Source: Acidobacteriota bacterium
GTDB taxonomy: Bacteria > Acidobacteriota > Blastocatellia > Pyrinomonadales > Pyrinomonadaceae
NCBI GenBank assembly: GCA_016718135.1
Contig: JADKEF010000001.1
Location: forward strand, 124,001 to 188,000
DNA length: 64,000 nt
Direction of reading: 5' to 3'
Every line of letters begins with the position of its first letter. Within the stretch, counting starts at the first letter, position 1. A model generated the notes under the pieces. The model did not search any database, had not been told where the DNA came from, and saw only the letters and a list, made by a program, of their open reading frames with translations. Positions 19,059 to 27,300 of the stretch are shown in pieces. Made by a program: the position numbers and the translations under genes.

Positions 19059-19491
19059 AAGGGCTATAGATTCCGAGTTTATCACGAAGTTCGAGTTCGC
19101 GAGCGTTCATCTCACCGTCGTCGGTTTCGTGGTCATAGCCGCAAAGGTGCAATACGCCGTGTAGGATGAGTTGCTTGATCTCAGTTTCGAACGTGAGGCC
19201 ATTCTCAGCGGCTTGCTTCTGAGCCTGCTCTGTCGAGATCACGATATCGCCGAGGTTGTCCTTGTCTGGGTCGAACTCATCAGGTTCGTGCGGGAATGAA
19301 AGAACGTCGGTCGTCGAGTCCTTACCGCGAAACATCTCGTTGAGTTGCTTCATTCGACGGTCGGAAATGAAGACGACGGCGGCATGCTTCCCTTCAATTT
19401 CGTTTACTGAATCTTGAAGGCATGTGCCGAAATCTTGCAATGCCTTCAATGAGATATTTATCTTCTTTTGAGAGTTAAGAAATTCGAGCAT
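18997..19491 (-). CDS. ybeY: Endoribonuclease YbeY (rRNA maturation factor)
   Basis: About 164 residues from the ATG at 19491; a TTG at 19518 is possible. The zinc-binding signature HGVLHLCGYDH (HxxxHxxxxxH) is intact, and upstream is the conserved FRGKDSTTDVLSFP-like segment. The protein acts in 16S rRNA 3'-end processing and ribosome quality control. The last ~20 residues (after SPYVRINQN) are read through the start of zwf and are probably a non-conserved extension. It is downstream of phoH and a membrane-protein gene; a phoH-ybeY order is common in bacteria. Confidence 0.93.
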   Translation of the reverse strand: MLEFLNSQKKINISLKALQDFGTCLQDSVNEIEGKHAAVVFISDRRMKQLNEMFRGKDSTTDVLSFPHEPDEFDPDKDNLGDIVISTEQAQKQAAENGLTFETEIKQLILHGVLHLCGYDHETDDGEMNARELELRDKLGIYSPYVRINQNCRPVRHGHLWCDW

Positions 19492-19948
19492 TTTTAGTCC
19501 CTGAGCTTTTAGACTCAAACCAATCTATTACTCTATTTATAAGAAACATCGAGATGAAGGATATGACAAAACTAATGAATAGCGAAACCGCAAGAACTCG
19601 CCAAAAATAAATAAGTTCAAACGGTTTAATAAGAAAGACTGCTCCGAGTTGAGTGAATGTGATGCAGCACAGGTTGCTTAGAAGCGAACCTAGCAATGGA
19701 GTGAGGATCGAGCTATGAGGATACCGGAGTAAGAATTTGTATACGAGCAGGAAACAACTAATTGAAACAAGAAAACTAAATCGCTTCGCCCATACTAGTT
19801 CGTTATATGCTAACTCATTCGGTTCGCTGTCGATGTTGATCCAGAAGAAGCTGATCAGCGGTGAAACGAGAACACCCGCGACCGCTGCGGAAATCCACAG
19901 TCGCGACTGTCCCTTATCTACTGTATCTTCGCTCAGAGCTATCTTCAT
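19475..19948 (-). CDS. Four-helix integral membrane protein, function unknown
   Basis: About 157 residues from the ATG at 19948 (GTG at 19978 is possible). Four hydrophobic helices are visible, including SAAVAGVLVSPLISFFW, FLVSISCFLLVYKFLL and ISFVISFISMFLINRVI. Positions and composition fit an inner-membrane protein, but I recognise no family. It overlaps the 3' end of phoH and the 5' end of ybeY by a few tens of bases, so all three are probably translated from one message. It interrupts the usual phoH-ybeY adjacency. Base composition is more AT-rich than its neighbours, which may point to later insertion into the operon. Confidence 0.6.
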   Translation of the reverse strand: MKIALSEDTVDKGQSRLWISAAVAGVLVSPLISFFWINIDSEPNELAYNELVWAKRFSFLVSISCFLLVYKFLLRYPHSSILTPLLGSLLSNLCCITFTQLGAVFLIKPFELIYFWRVLAVSLFISFVISFISMFLINRVIDWFESKSSGTKNARIS

Positions 19949-20894
19949 TCGATTCTTCGGAATGTTCTTCGTAGGCACGCACGATCATCTGAACCAGCTT
20001 ATGCCGGACGACATCCTTCTCCGTGAAGTAAACAAAGTCGATCGCGTCGATGTCTTGTAGGACGATCTCGGCTTCCTTGATGCCGCTTTTTTGCCCGCGT
20101 GGGAGGTCGATCTGCGTTTTGTCTCCAGTGACTACGGCCTTTGAGCCGAAGCCGATGCGGGTGAGGAACATCTTCATCTGTTCGCTCGTAGTGTTTTGTG
20201 CCTCGTCGAGAATGATGAACGCGTCGGAGAGCGTTCGGCCACGCATGAACGCCAGCGGAGCGATCTCGATGATCCGTTTCTCGAGCATCTTGGTCACCTT
20301 CTCGGCATCGACGAGATCGAACAATGCGTCATAAAGCGGACGAAGATAGGGATCAACCTTTTCCTGTAGATCGCCAGGAAGGAATCCGAGCCGTTCGCCT
20401 GCCTCGACCGCAGGTCGCGTCAGGATAATGCGGCTGACCTGTTTCTTGAACAAAGCATCGATCGCCATCGCAACGGCAAGATAGCTTTTCCCTGTACCCG
20501 CGACGCCGATGCCAAAGACGAGATCGTTCTTGGCGATCGCTTCAAGGTATTTCCTTTGGTTTGCAGTCTTTGGTGCGACAGTCTTTTTCCCTGAAGGATT
20601 GAACCGGGCCTTTTGGAAATGATCTTTCAGGCTATACGCCCGATCTTCTGCGATCTGTTTGAAAGCATCGCGTAGTTCTTTGTCAGAGAAAGTGCTGCCG
20701 TCGGCAAACAGCTCGCCAAAATCAGCAAGTATCTGCTCGACCGTCTCAATGTCTTTCTCTGCGCCGTCGATCAGCAATTCATTGCCGCGGGCGCCGATAC
20801 TGATATCGAGCAGGGATTCGAGAAACTTAATATTCTGGTCTTGAACGCCGAATAACGTGTTGAGGCCTTGGGATGGTAATTCTAGTTTTTTCAG
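19914..20894 (-). CDS. phoH: PhoH-family ATPase (PhoH-like phosphate starvation protein)
   Basis: A P-loop ATPase. Walker A is GVAGTGKSYLA and Walker B is AFIILDEAQN, with the conserved TGDKTQIDLPRGQKSG. The family's N-terminus (LFGVQDQNIKFLE...RGNELLIDG) is encoded in frame upstream of the first possible TTG (20777). The coding region therefore extends to about 20894, where a CTG gives the expected (M)KKLELP start. No ATG, GTG or TTG lies between that point and the stop at 20913-20915. The role is probably RNA-linked, given the ybeY neighbour, but the exact function is not settled for the family. Total length is about 326 residues, typical of PhoH. Confidence 0.9.
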   Translation of the reverse strand: MKKLELPSQGLNTLFGVQDQNIKFLESLLDISIGARGNELLIDGAEKDIETVEQILADFGELFADGSTFSDKELRDAFKQIAEDRAYSLKDHFQKARFNPSGKKTVAPKTANQRKYLEAIAKNDLVFGIGVAGTGKSYLAVAMAIDALFKKQVSRIILTRPAVEAGERLGFLPGDLQEKVDPYLRPLYDALFDLVDAEKVTKMLEKRIIEIAPLAFMRGRTLSDAFIILDEAQNTTSEQMKMFLTRIGFGSKAVVTGDKTQIDLPRGQKSGIKEAEIVLQDIDAIDFVYFTEKDVVRHKLVQMIVRAYEEHSEESNEDSSERRYSR

Positions 20895-21075
20895 ATCTTT
20901 TAATGCTCTAACTTATATAGTGTCGCTGATAGGATGAGGCTACAAGACGGAGTGGTTTCTGTCAATTTTTGCGGTGGGTGGTTTTGCACTAATGAAACAC
21001 GCTGTGATAACCTTACTCCTTTGTAAAACGAGCGGTTTTCTTATCCGTAAATAAGAGGAGAACTTTTTAACAAGA

Positions 21076-22590
21076 ATGGCACAAGATTGAAACGGACAGG
21101 TCGGCAAGGTTGTACAGATCATCGGTCCTGTCGTTGACGTTGAATTTTCAAATAATTATCTTCCCCCGATCTATCAGGCATTGAGGGTCACGAGCGAAGG
21201 CTTTGATGTCGAGGACAAGATCGATGTTGTTGCTGAGGTTCAGCAGCACCTGGGCGAAGGCCGCGTGCGAGCTGTCTCGATGCTACCGACTGACGGTATG
21301 GTTCGTGGTATGAAGGTCATCGACCTCGGCGGCCCGATCATGGTTCCGGTGGGTGGAGCAACTCTCGGCCGCGTTATGAATGTCATCGGCGATCCGGTCG
21401 ACGAGCTCGGCCCGGTCAATAGCGAGACGACGTCGTCGATCCACCGCCACGCTCCATCGTTTGATGAGCAATCGACTCAGCTTGAGATGTTCGAGACGGG
21501 CATTAAGGTCATCGACCTCGTGCAGCCGTTTCTACGCGGCGGCAAGATCGGCCTTTTTGGCGGAGCAGGCGTTGGTAAGACAGTTCTTATTATGGAGCTG
21601 ATCAATAACGTCGCTATCGGTTCCGATGGATTCTCGGTATTCGCAGGTGTTGGCGAACGTACGCGTGAAGGGAACGACCTTCTTCGCGAAATGGTCGAAT
21701 CCAAAGTTATCAAATACGGTGATGCCTTCAACGAGCACATGGAAAAGACCGGCGAGTTCGATCTTTCCCTCGTTGATAAGAACGAGATCAAAGGTTCGAA
21801 AGTGTCCTTAGTATATGGTCAGATGACCGAGCCTCCGGGAGCCCGTCTGCGTGTTGCTCTCTCAGGTTTGACCGTTGCCGAATATTTCCGCGATCAGGGG
21901 AACGACGTTCTCTTCTTCGTCGATAACATTTTCAGATTTACGCAGGCTGGTTCCGAGGTGTCCGCACTTCTCGGTCGTATGCCGTCCGCCGTGGGCTATC
22001 AGCCGACGCTGGCTTCGGAAATGGGAGAGATGCAGGAACGCATCACTTCGACCAAGACCGGTGCTATCACGTCTATCCAGGCTGTGTACGTTCCGGCCGA
22101 CGATTATACCGATCCGGCACCGGCTACAACGTTTGCTCACCTTGATGCTGTCACGGCTTTGTCTCGTCAGATCGTTGAGCTTGGAATTTATCCCGCCGTC
22201 GATCCTCTTGCATCGAACTCGCGTATCCTCGATCCGACCATCGTCGGCGAAGAGCATTACAACACCGCACAGTCAGTTAAGAAGATCCTCCAGCGTTACA
22301 AAGATCTTCAGGACATCATCGCCATCCTTGGTTTGGATGAACTAAGCGAAGATGACAAGCTCACCGTTGCCCGTGCTCGCAAGATCCAGCGTTTCTTCTC
22401 GCAGCCGTTCTTCGTCGGCGAGCAGTTCACCGGCCTCAAGGGCGAGTACGTCAAGATCGAAGATACGATCAAAGGCTTTAAGGAGATCCTCGAGGGCAAT
22501 TGTGATGATATGCCCGAGCAGTCCTTCTACATGGTCGGCACGATCGAGCAGGCTCGTGAGAAAGCCAAGAAGATGGCGGCTGCCGCTTAA
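21076..22590 (+). CDS. atpD: ATP synthase F1 subunit beta (with in-frame TGA at codon 5)
   Basis: The catalytic F1 subunit. Walker A is GGAGVGKTVLI, the DELSEED-like segment is DELSEDDK, and the signature PSAVGYQPTLASEMG is present. The conserved N-terminus GKVVQIIGPVVDVEF is encoded in frame from about 21103. The TTG at 21181 is therefore not the true start, and the ATG at 21076 (MAQD...) is the natural one, with AGGAG 16 bases upstream. However, codon 5 (21088-21090) reads TGA. No ATG, GTG or TTG start lies between that stop and 21181. This is either a sequence error or a genuine oddity in an essential gene. atpC follows 6 bases downstream; the other F1Fo genes are not in the window. Confidence 0.9.
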
Positions 22591-22596
22591 CATAAT

Positions 22597-22998
22597 ATGT
22601 TGCGTCTAGAGATAGTCACACCAGAACATCGCGTCCTCGACGCTGACGTCGACTCGGTCACGGTGCCAACCGCGTCAGGCGAAGTTGGCATATTGCCCAA
22701 TCACGCCCCGCTCGTTTCGGCCCTAAAGCCGGGCGTGCTGAGCTATGGTGTTAAAGGCGTCGTCGAAAAGCTTGCGGTAACTGGCGGCTTTGTTGAGGTC
22801 AACGGAAACAAGGTCGCGGTTCTCGCGGATTCCGCCGAAGCCTCGGCGGATATAGATGTCGAGGCTGCAAGATCGGCGAAAGAAGAAGCCGAGAGATCCC
22901 TCGCCGCTGCGGCGTCGGGCTCTCTTGCTGACACGGAAGCGGCGCGGGAACAGCTCGATGCCGCCAACGTAAGAATTCAGTTTGCCGCCGGAAAGTAA
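22597..22998 (+). CDS. atpC: ATP synthase F1 subunit epsilon
   Basis: 133 residues. The N-terminal beta-sandwich begins MLRLEIVTPEHRVLDADVDS and contains GEVGILPNHAPLVSALKPG, the family hallmark. The C-terminal helical hairpin is rich in Ala/Glu (EAARSAKEEAERS...). It couples and regulates rotation in the F1 motor. It starts 6 bases after atpD, so the two are translated together. An isolated atpDC pair away from the rest of the ATP synthase operon is seen in several Acidobacteriota and related phyla. Confidence 0.95.
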   Translation: MLRLEIVTPEHRVLDADVDSVTVPTASGEVGILPNHAPLVSALKPGVLSYGVKGVVEKLAVTGGFVEVNGNKVAVLADSAEASADIDVEAARSAKEEAERSLAAAASGSLADTEAAREQLDAANVRIQFAAGK

Positions 22999-23127
22999 TC
23001 CCGGCGTCTTGTATATCTCACCACAATGGGATATAAAAATGTTGTACGTAGTCACAGATGTCCACGAACTGCCCTCATTTAGCAAGACTTTTCACGCGTA
23101 AAAAGATTTTTTCGCTGGAAAATAAGC

Positions 23128-23155
23128 TTGACTTTGAAGGCTAATTCGTTATAAT
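23128..23155 (+). promoter_or_regulatory. Strong sigma70-like promoter upstream of the second giant surface gene
   Basis: TTGACT (23128-23133), a 16-base spacer, then TATAAT (23150-23155). Transcription would start near 23162 and leave a leader of about 150 bases before the start codon. The rest of the 22999-23315 gap holds no ORF or recognised riboswitch, only a weak GC hairpin near 23220-23250 and an AGGAG ribosome-binding site at 23304-23308. Confidence 0.7.
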
Positions 23156-23315
23156 CCGTGTAGTTCGTCCGGAATGTAGTATTAAAAAATTTGGGTTTTT
23201 GTACGCGGTAAGAGAGAGAGCGCCCTGCTTTTTGGGCCTGTTTTCCGTTACTAAGGCCTGAAATAAACAAGAACGATTCGCTCTACGAATATTTTGATTT
23301 TTTAGGAGAATGAAT

Positions 23316-24311
23316 ATGTCATCCACGTCCCCAAGACAAGGTTTGTCGAAGACGCTGCGAAGCATTAAAGCCCGATTTGTTGTCGGGTTTACGCTCGTGC
23401 TTCTTGCTGCCGTATTCAGTGCAAGTGCACTGACGGCTAATTTGAATGCCCCATTAGGGCAGACGGCGGGATCTTTTGCCGCTAATGTTTTTTCACTTTT
23501 TGGCGATGACCGCGCGGCGGATAAAGTCGGCCAGAAAGGTCCTGTTGTTGGAGGTGTTCTAGTCCAGCCAACTGAGCAGGAGATTGAAGCGGCCAGAATG
23601 GTTCAGGAACTGGATGCACCATCGGTTGTGTTTTCAAATCCGGCCCCGATAACCCTTCTTGACAATGGGCCGAGTAGTCTTTACCCGTCGAATATTGCGG
23701 TGAGCGGACTGAGTGGCTCGGTAACTAACGTTACGGTTACAATCAGCGGGATCAATCACACCTGGGGTGACGATGTTGACATTATGCTGGTTGGGCCAGG
23801 CGGTCAGTCGGCCGTTTTGATGTCCGATACCGGTGGAAGTGCTGACTTTGTGAACCACACTTACACGTTCAGCAATGCAGCGGGATCCCCACTACAAGAT
23901 TCGGCAGTAGTTGCTTCGGGAACATATTTACCCACCAACTTTGGAGCTGGAGATGTTTTCCCGGCCCCAGCCCCTGCATCGGGTGCATCGTCGCTGGCGG
24001 TTTTTAACGGTACAAATCCAAACGGCACCTGGTCGCTGTATGCTATTGACGACGAGGCTATCCTAGTAGGTTCTATAACCGGCGGATGGAGCATTGATAT
24101 AACCGCTCCGGCTGGTACGTGTGCCGCTCCTCCTGCAAACATGGTTGCATGGTACCCCGGCGAAGTCGGAGCTGATGACATCATTGGCGATCCTGCAAAC
24201 AACGGAACCACGGTCGGTTCTATGTTCTGCACAACACTGGTAAGGTCAGAACGGCTTCCAGATGAACGGAACCAACGCATTCGTTCAGGTTCCGCCGTCG
24301 GCAGAACTTAA
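23316..24311 (+). CDS. Second giant surface protein, N-terminal part (frame-interrupted)
   Basis: About 331 residues from ATG 23316, chosen because AGGAG (23304-23308) is 7 bases upstream; an ATG at 23310 is too close. A basic start is followed by a hydrophobic signal segment (FTLVLLAAVFSASAL). Then comes a P-domain-like (proprotein-convertase P) region at about 105-270, with INHTWGDDVDIMLVGPGG and SLYAIDDEAILVGSITGGWS. A short MVAWYPGE motif opens a LamG domain that breaks off. The last ~25 residues (after GSMFC) are out of frame; the true sequence continues in the ORF at 24262. It is served by the strong promoter at 23128-23155. Confidence 0.82.
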   Translation: MSSTSPRQGLSKTLRSIKARFVVGFTLVLLAAVFSASALTANLNAPLGQTAGSFAANVFSLFGDDRAADKVGQKGPVVGGVLVQPTEQEIEAARMVQELDAPSVVFSNPAPITLLDNGPSSLYPSNIAVSGLSGSVTNVTVTISGINHTWGDDVDIMLVGPGGQSAVLMSDTGGSADFVNHTYTFSNAAGSPLQDSAVVASGTYLPTNFGAGDVFPAPAPASGASSLAVFNGTNPNGTWSLYAIDDEAILVGSITGGWSIDITAPAGTCAAPPANMVAWYPGEVGADDIIGDPANNGTTVGSMFCTTLVRSERLPDERNQRIRSGSAVGRT

Positions 24312-27300
24312 TGTCGGTGCGGGCGCTGGTATATCGGTCGATGCTTGGATCAATCCGGCAAACACTACACAGGCACCTATTGTCGAATGGAACGGGCCTA
24401 CGCTAGGGGCTCACTTCTGGCACGGCGTCACATTCGCAGGCTGCCCAGGACCTGGATCGTTGTTCATCAATTTAAGAGACACCGCCGGTGTTGATCACGT
24501 TGCTTGTACGACTTCCACCCCAGTAACGGCTGGTGTCCAGCAGCATGTCGCGTTTACGTATGACAAGGCGACAGGTAACGTTGCGTTCTACTACAACGGC
24601 GTTGCTCAGCCTACCAACGTTGCATCCCTTGGTACCGGCTTTACGCCGCAGACGGGAATCACGCATTCAATGTTCCTTGGCCACCGTCCAGCTCCTGCTG
24701 CTTTCTTCGCAGGCGTAATGGATGAAGTTGAGATCTTTAACCGGGCTCTTAGCGGTGCAGAGGTTCTCTCGATCAATGATGCTGGTTCGATTGGCAAGTG
24801 CCACGTCAGCCAGATCCAGTTCGACCTAGCCGCTCAATCGGTTCCCGAGAACGGCGGGTCCGCGGTTACGACCCTTAAGCGTGTCGGTGCTAATGACAGC
24901 ACGGCAACGGTTGCCTACAACGTCGCTGACGGCACTGCTACCGGTGGCGGTGTTGATTACGGTAATGCTTCAACTTCGATCGTTACTTTCGGCCCTGGTG
25001 AAAGAACACAGACCGTATCGGTGCCTATCATCGACGACGCGATCGATGAGGTCGACGAGACATTCACTGCAAGCATCTCGCTTCCAACTGGAGCAGGTGT
25101 GAGCATCGGTGCTCCTGCGGCACAGGTCATCACGATCGTTGATAACGATGCCGTTCCGGTTATCAGCATCAACAGTGCAAGTGGCGTTGAAGGAAATCCT
25201 GGACCAGCTGGCTCGGCAACCTTCACAGTTACCAAGACTGGTGCGACAACTCTGGCTTCGAGCGTTCTCGTAACGCCAACCAGTGGTACAGCTACCGGCG
25301 GTGCAACTTGTGCGGTGGGTATCGATTTCATCAATACTCCAACCACGCTTAACTTCCCGGCTTCGCTCACAACGGATACGCAGACAGTAACAGTTAACTT
25401 CTGTTCTGACACCGCGATCGAGGGTGACGAGACCTTCACGATGGTGCTGACACCGACTGGTGCAACGGCTGGTGCTGCAGGCACTGGGACGATTCAGGAT
25501 GACGACAGCAGTGTCCAGTTCACCGCAGCTACTTACTCGGTTCTTGAAGGATCGGGCGGTGGTACGACAACGGTTTCCTTGAGCGTTTCGCGAACAGGAA
25601 CCGGAACCGGTCTTCCTGCCGCATCGGTTGATGCTTCGACTATCCAGGTTGGCGGAACTGCAACAGGAAATAACTCCTGTGCTATCGCAGGAACCGACTA
25701 TGTGGTCATCTCCGGTCAGACCCTTTCGTGGGCTGCTGGTGATGTAGCTAATAAGAACCTTGTTATCACGATCTGTTCGGATAACGTTGATGAAGCTAAC
25801 GAGACGCTCAATTCGATGTTGAGTAACGCATTCAACACCACCATCGGTGCTCAGTCGACTGCTGTTACAACCATCACCGATGACGATAATCCACCGTCGT
25901 TTGCACTGACACCTTCGACCACAACGGTCGCTGAGGGTGCAACGGCAACCTACACGGTTACTCGTAGCGGTAATGCAACCGAATTGTCGACCACGGTTAC
26001 GTGGACTGCAACAAACGGTACGGCAACGGCTCCTGGAGATTACTCGGGAACAACCGGCACGGTGACTTTCGCACCGGGTTCGGGCGGTACACAGACGTTT
26101 ACTATCAATGCCAACAATGATCCTCTTTTCGAAGGAAATGAGAATTTCACGGTTGCATTGACGGCTGCCACGAACGGTTCGACGTTCTCTGGCACAAACA
26201 CAACGACGATCACCGATACTGACACTGCTCCAACTGTGGCCATCAACGATGTCACGCAGGTTGAGGGTAATGCTGGTTCCACGGCGTTCATCTTCACAGT
26301 CACAAGGACGGGTGATGCTCAGGCCAACCAGACAATGGTTGCCAGCACTGCCAATGGCGGCGGACCAAATGTTCCTGCTACCTTCCCGTCGGATTACACG
26401 CAGATCATCGGTGATACGGTAACCTTCACACAGGGTCAGACCTCGCGTCAGGTTGCTGTTATCGTCAATGGCGATACCACCTTCGAAGACAACGAGAACT
26501 TCACAGTTAACCTCGCTGGATTCAATTTTGGTTCTGCTACTGACGGCACCGGACTCGGAACCATCACGAATGATGATGCTGCTCCTGTCTTTACTCTGGA
26601 TGCAGATGTAACGGTTACAGAAGGTAATGGCGGTTCTCCACCTTACACCAATGCAACCTTCACCATCACCAAGACCGGTGCGACCGAATTGACTTCGATT
26701 GTTACGGCCAGCACCGCTAACGGAACTGCCGTTGCACCTGGTGACTTCAACGCTCTTGTCAGTGCTGCGGTAGCGACCTTCGCTCCTGCTGACACGACTA
26801 AGACATTTAACGTCGAGGTTGTTCGCGATTCGATCTACGAATCGAACGAAGGCTACACGGTTACGCTTAACAACGTAACAAACGGTACCTTCGGTGCGAA
26901 CATTACACGTAACGGAACCATCACGAATGATGAGACGGCTCCTACCTTCACAACGGTCGGAACTTCGCTCTCGAATCCTGAGGGCACCTCTGCAACAACG
27001 ACGACGACGATGACCTTCCCGCTGGGAACAACCGGCACGGAGATCGCATCGACTCTGACTTGTGCTCGCACGGTCATCTCGGGCAACTCGACGATCCACG
27101 CTCAATCGGGTGACTTCTCGACGACTTCGTCGACGCTGACATTCGCTGCTGGTTCGCCGAGTGGTACGACTCAGGTGTGTACGGTTACTACGGTCAATGA
27201 CACCGTGTTTGAAGGTGACGAAACCTTCACGATCACGGTCACCGGAGCAAGCAACACTGGTACGGTTACGGGCGGTCCTTTCACTGCAACCATTACTAAC

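Noticed and set aside
21088..21090. Selenocysteine at the atpD TGA
   Set aside because: F1 beta has no selenocysteine at this position in any family I know, and no stem-loop follows directly. An error or recoding of another kind is more likely.
23162..23309. Riboswitch in the long leader of the second giant surface gene
   Set aside because: Only a weak GC hairpin near 23220-23250 is visible, and no known aptamer signature was recognised.
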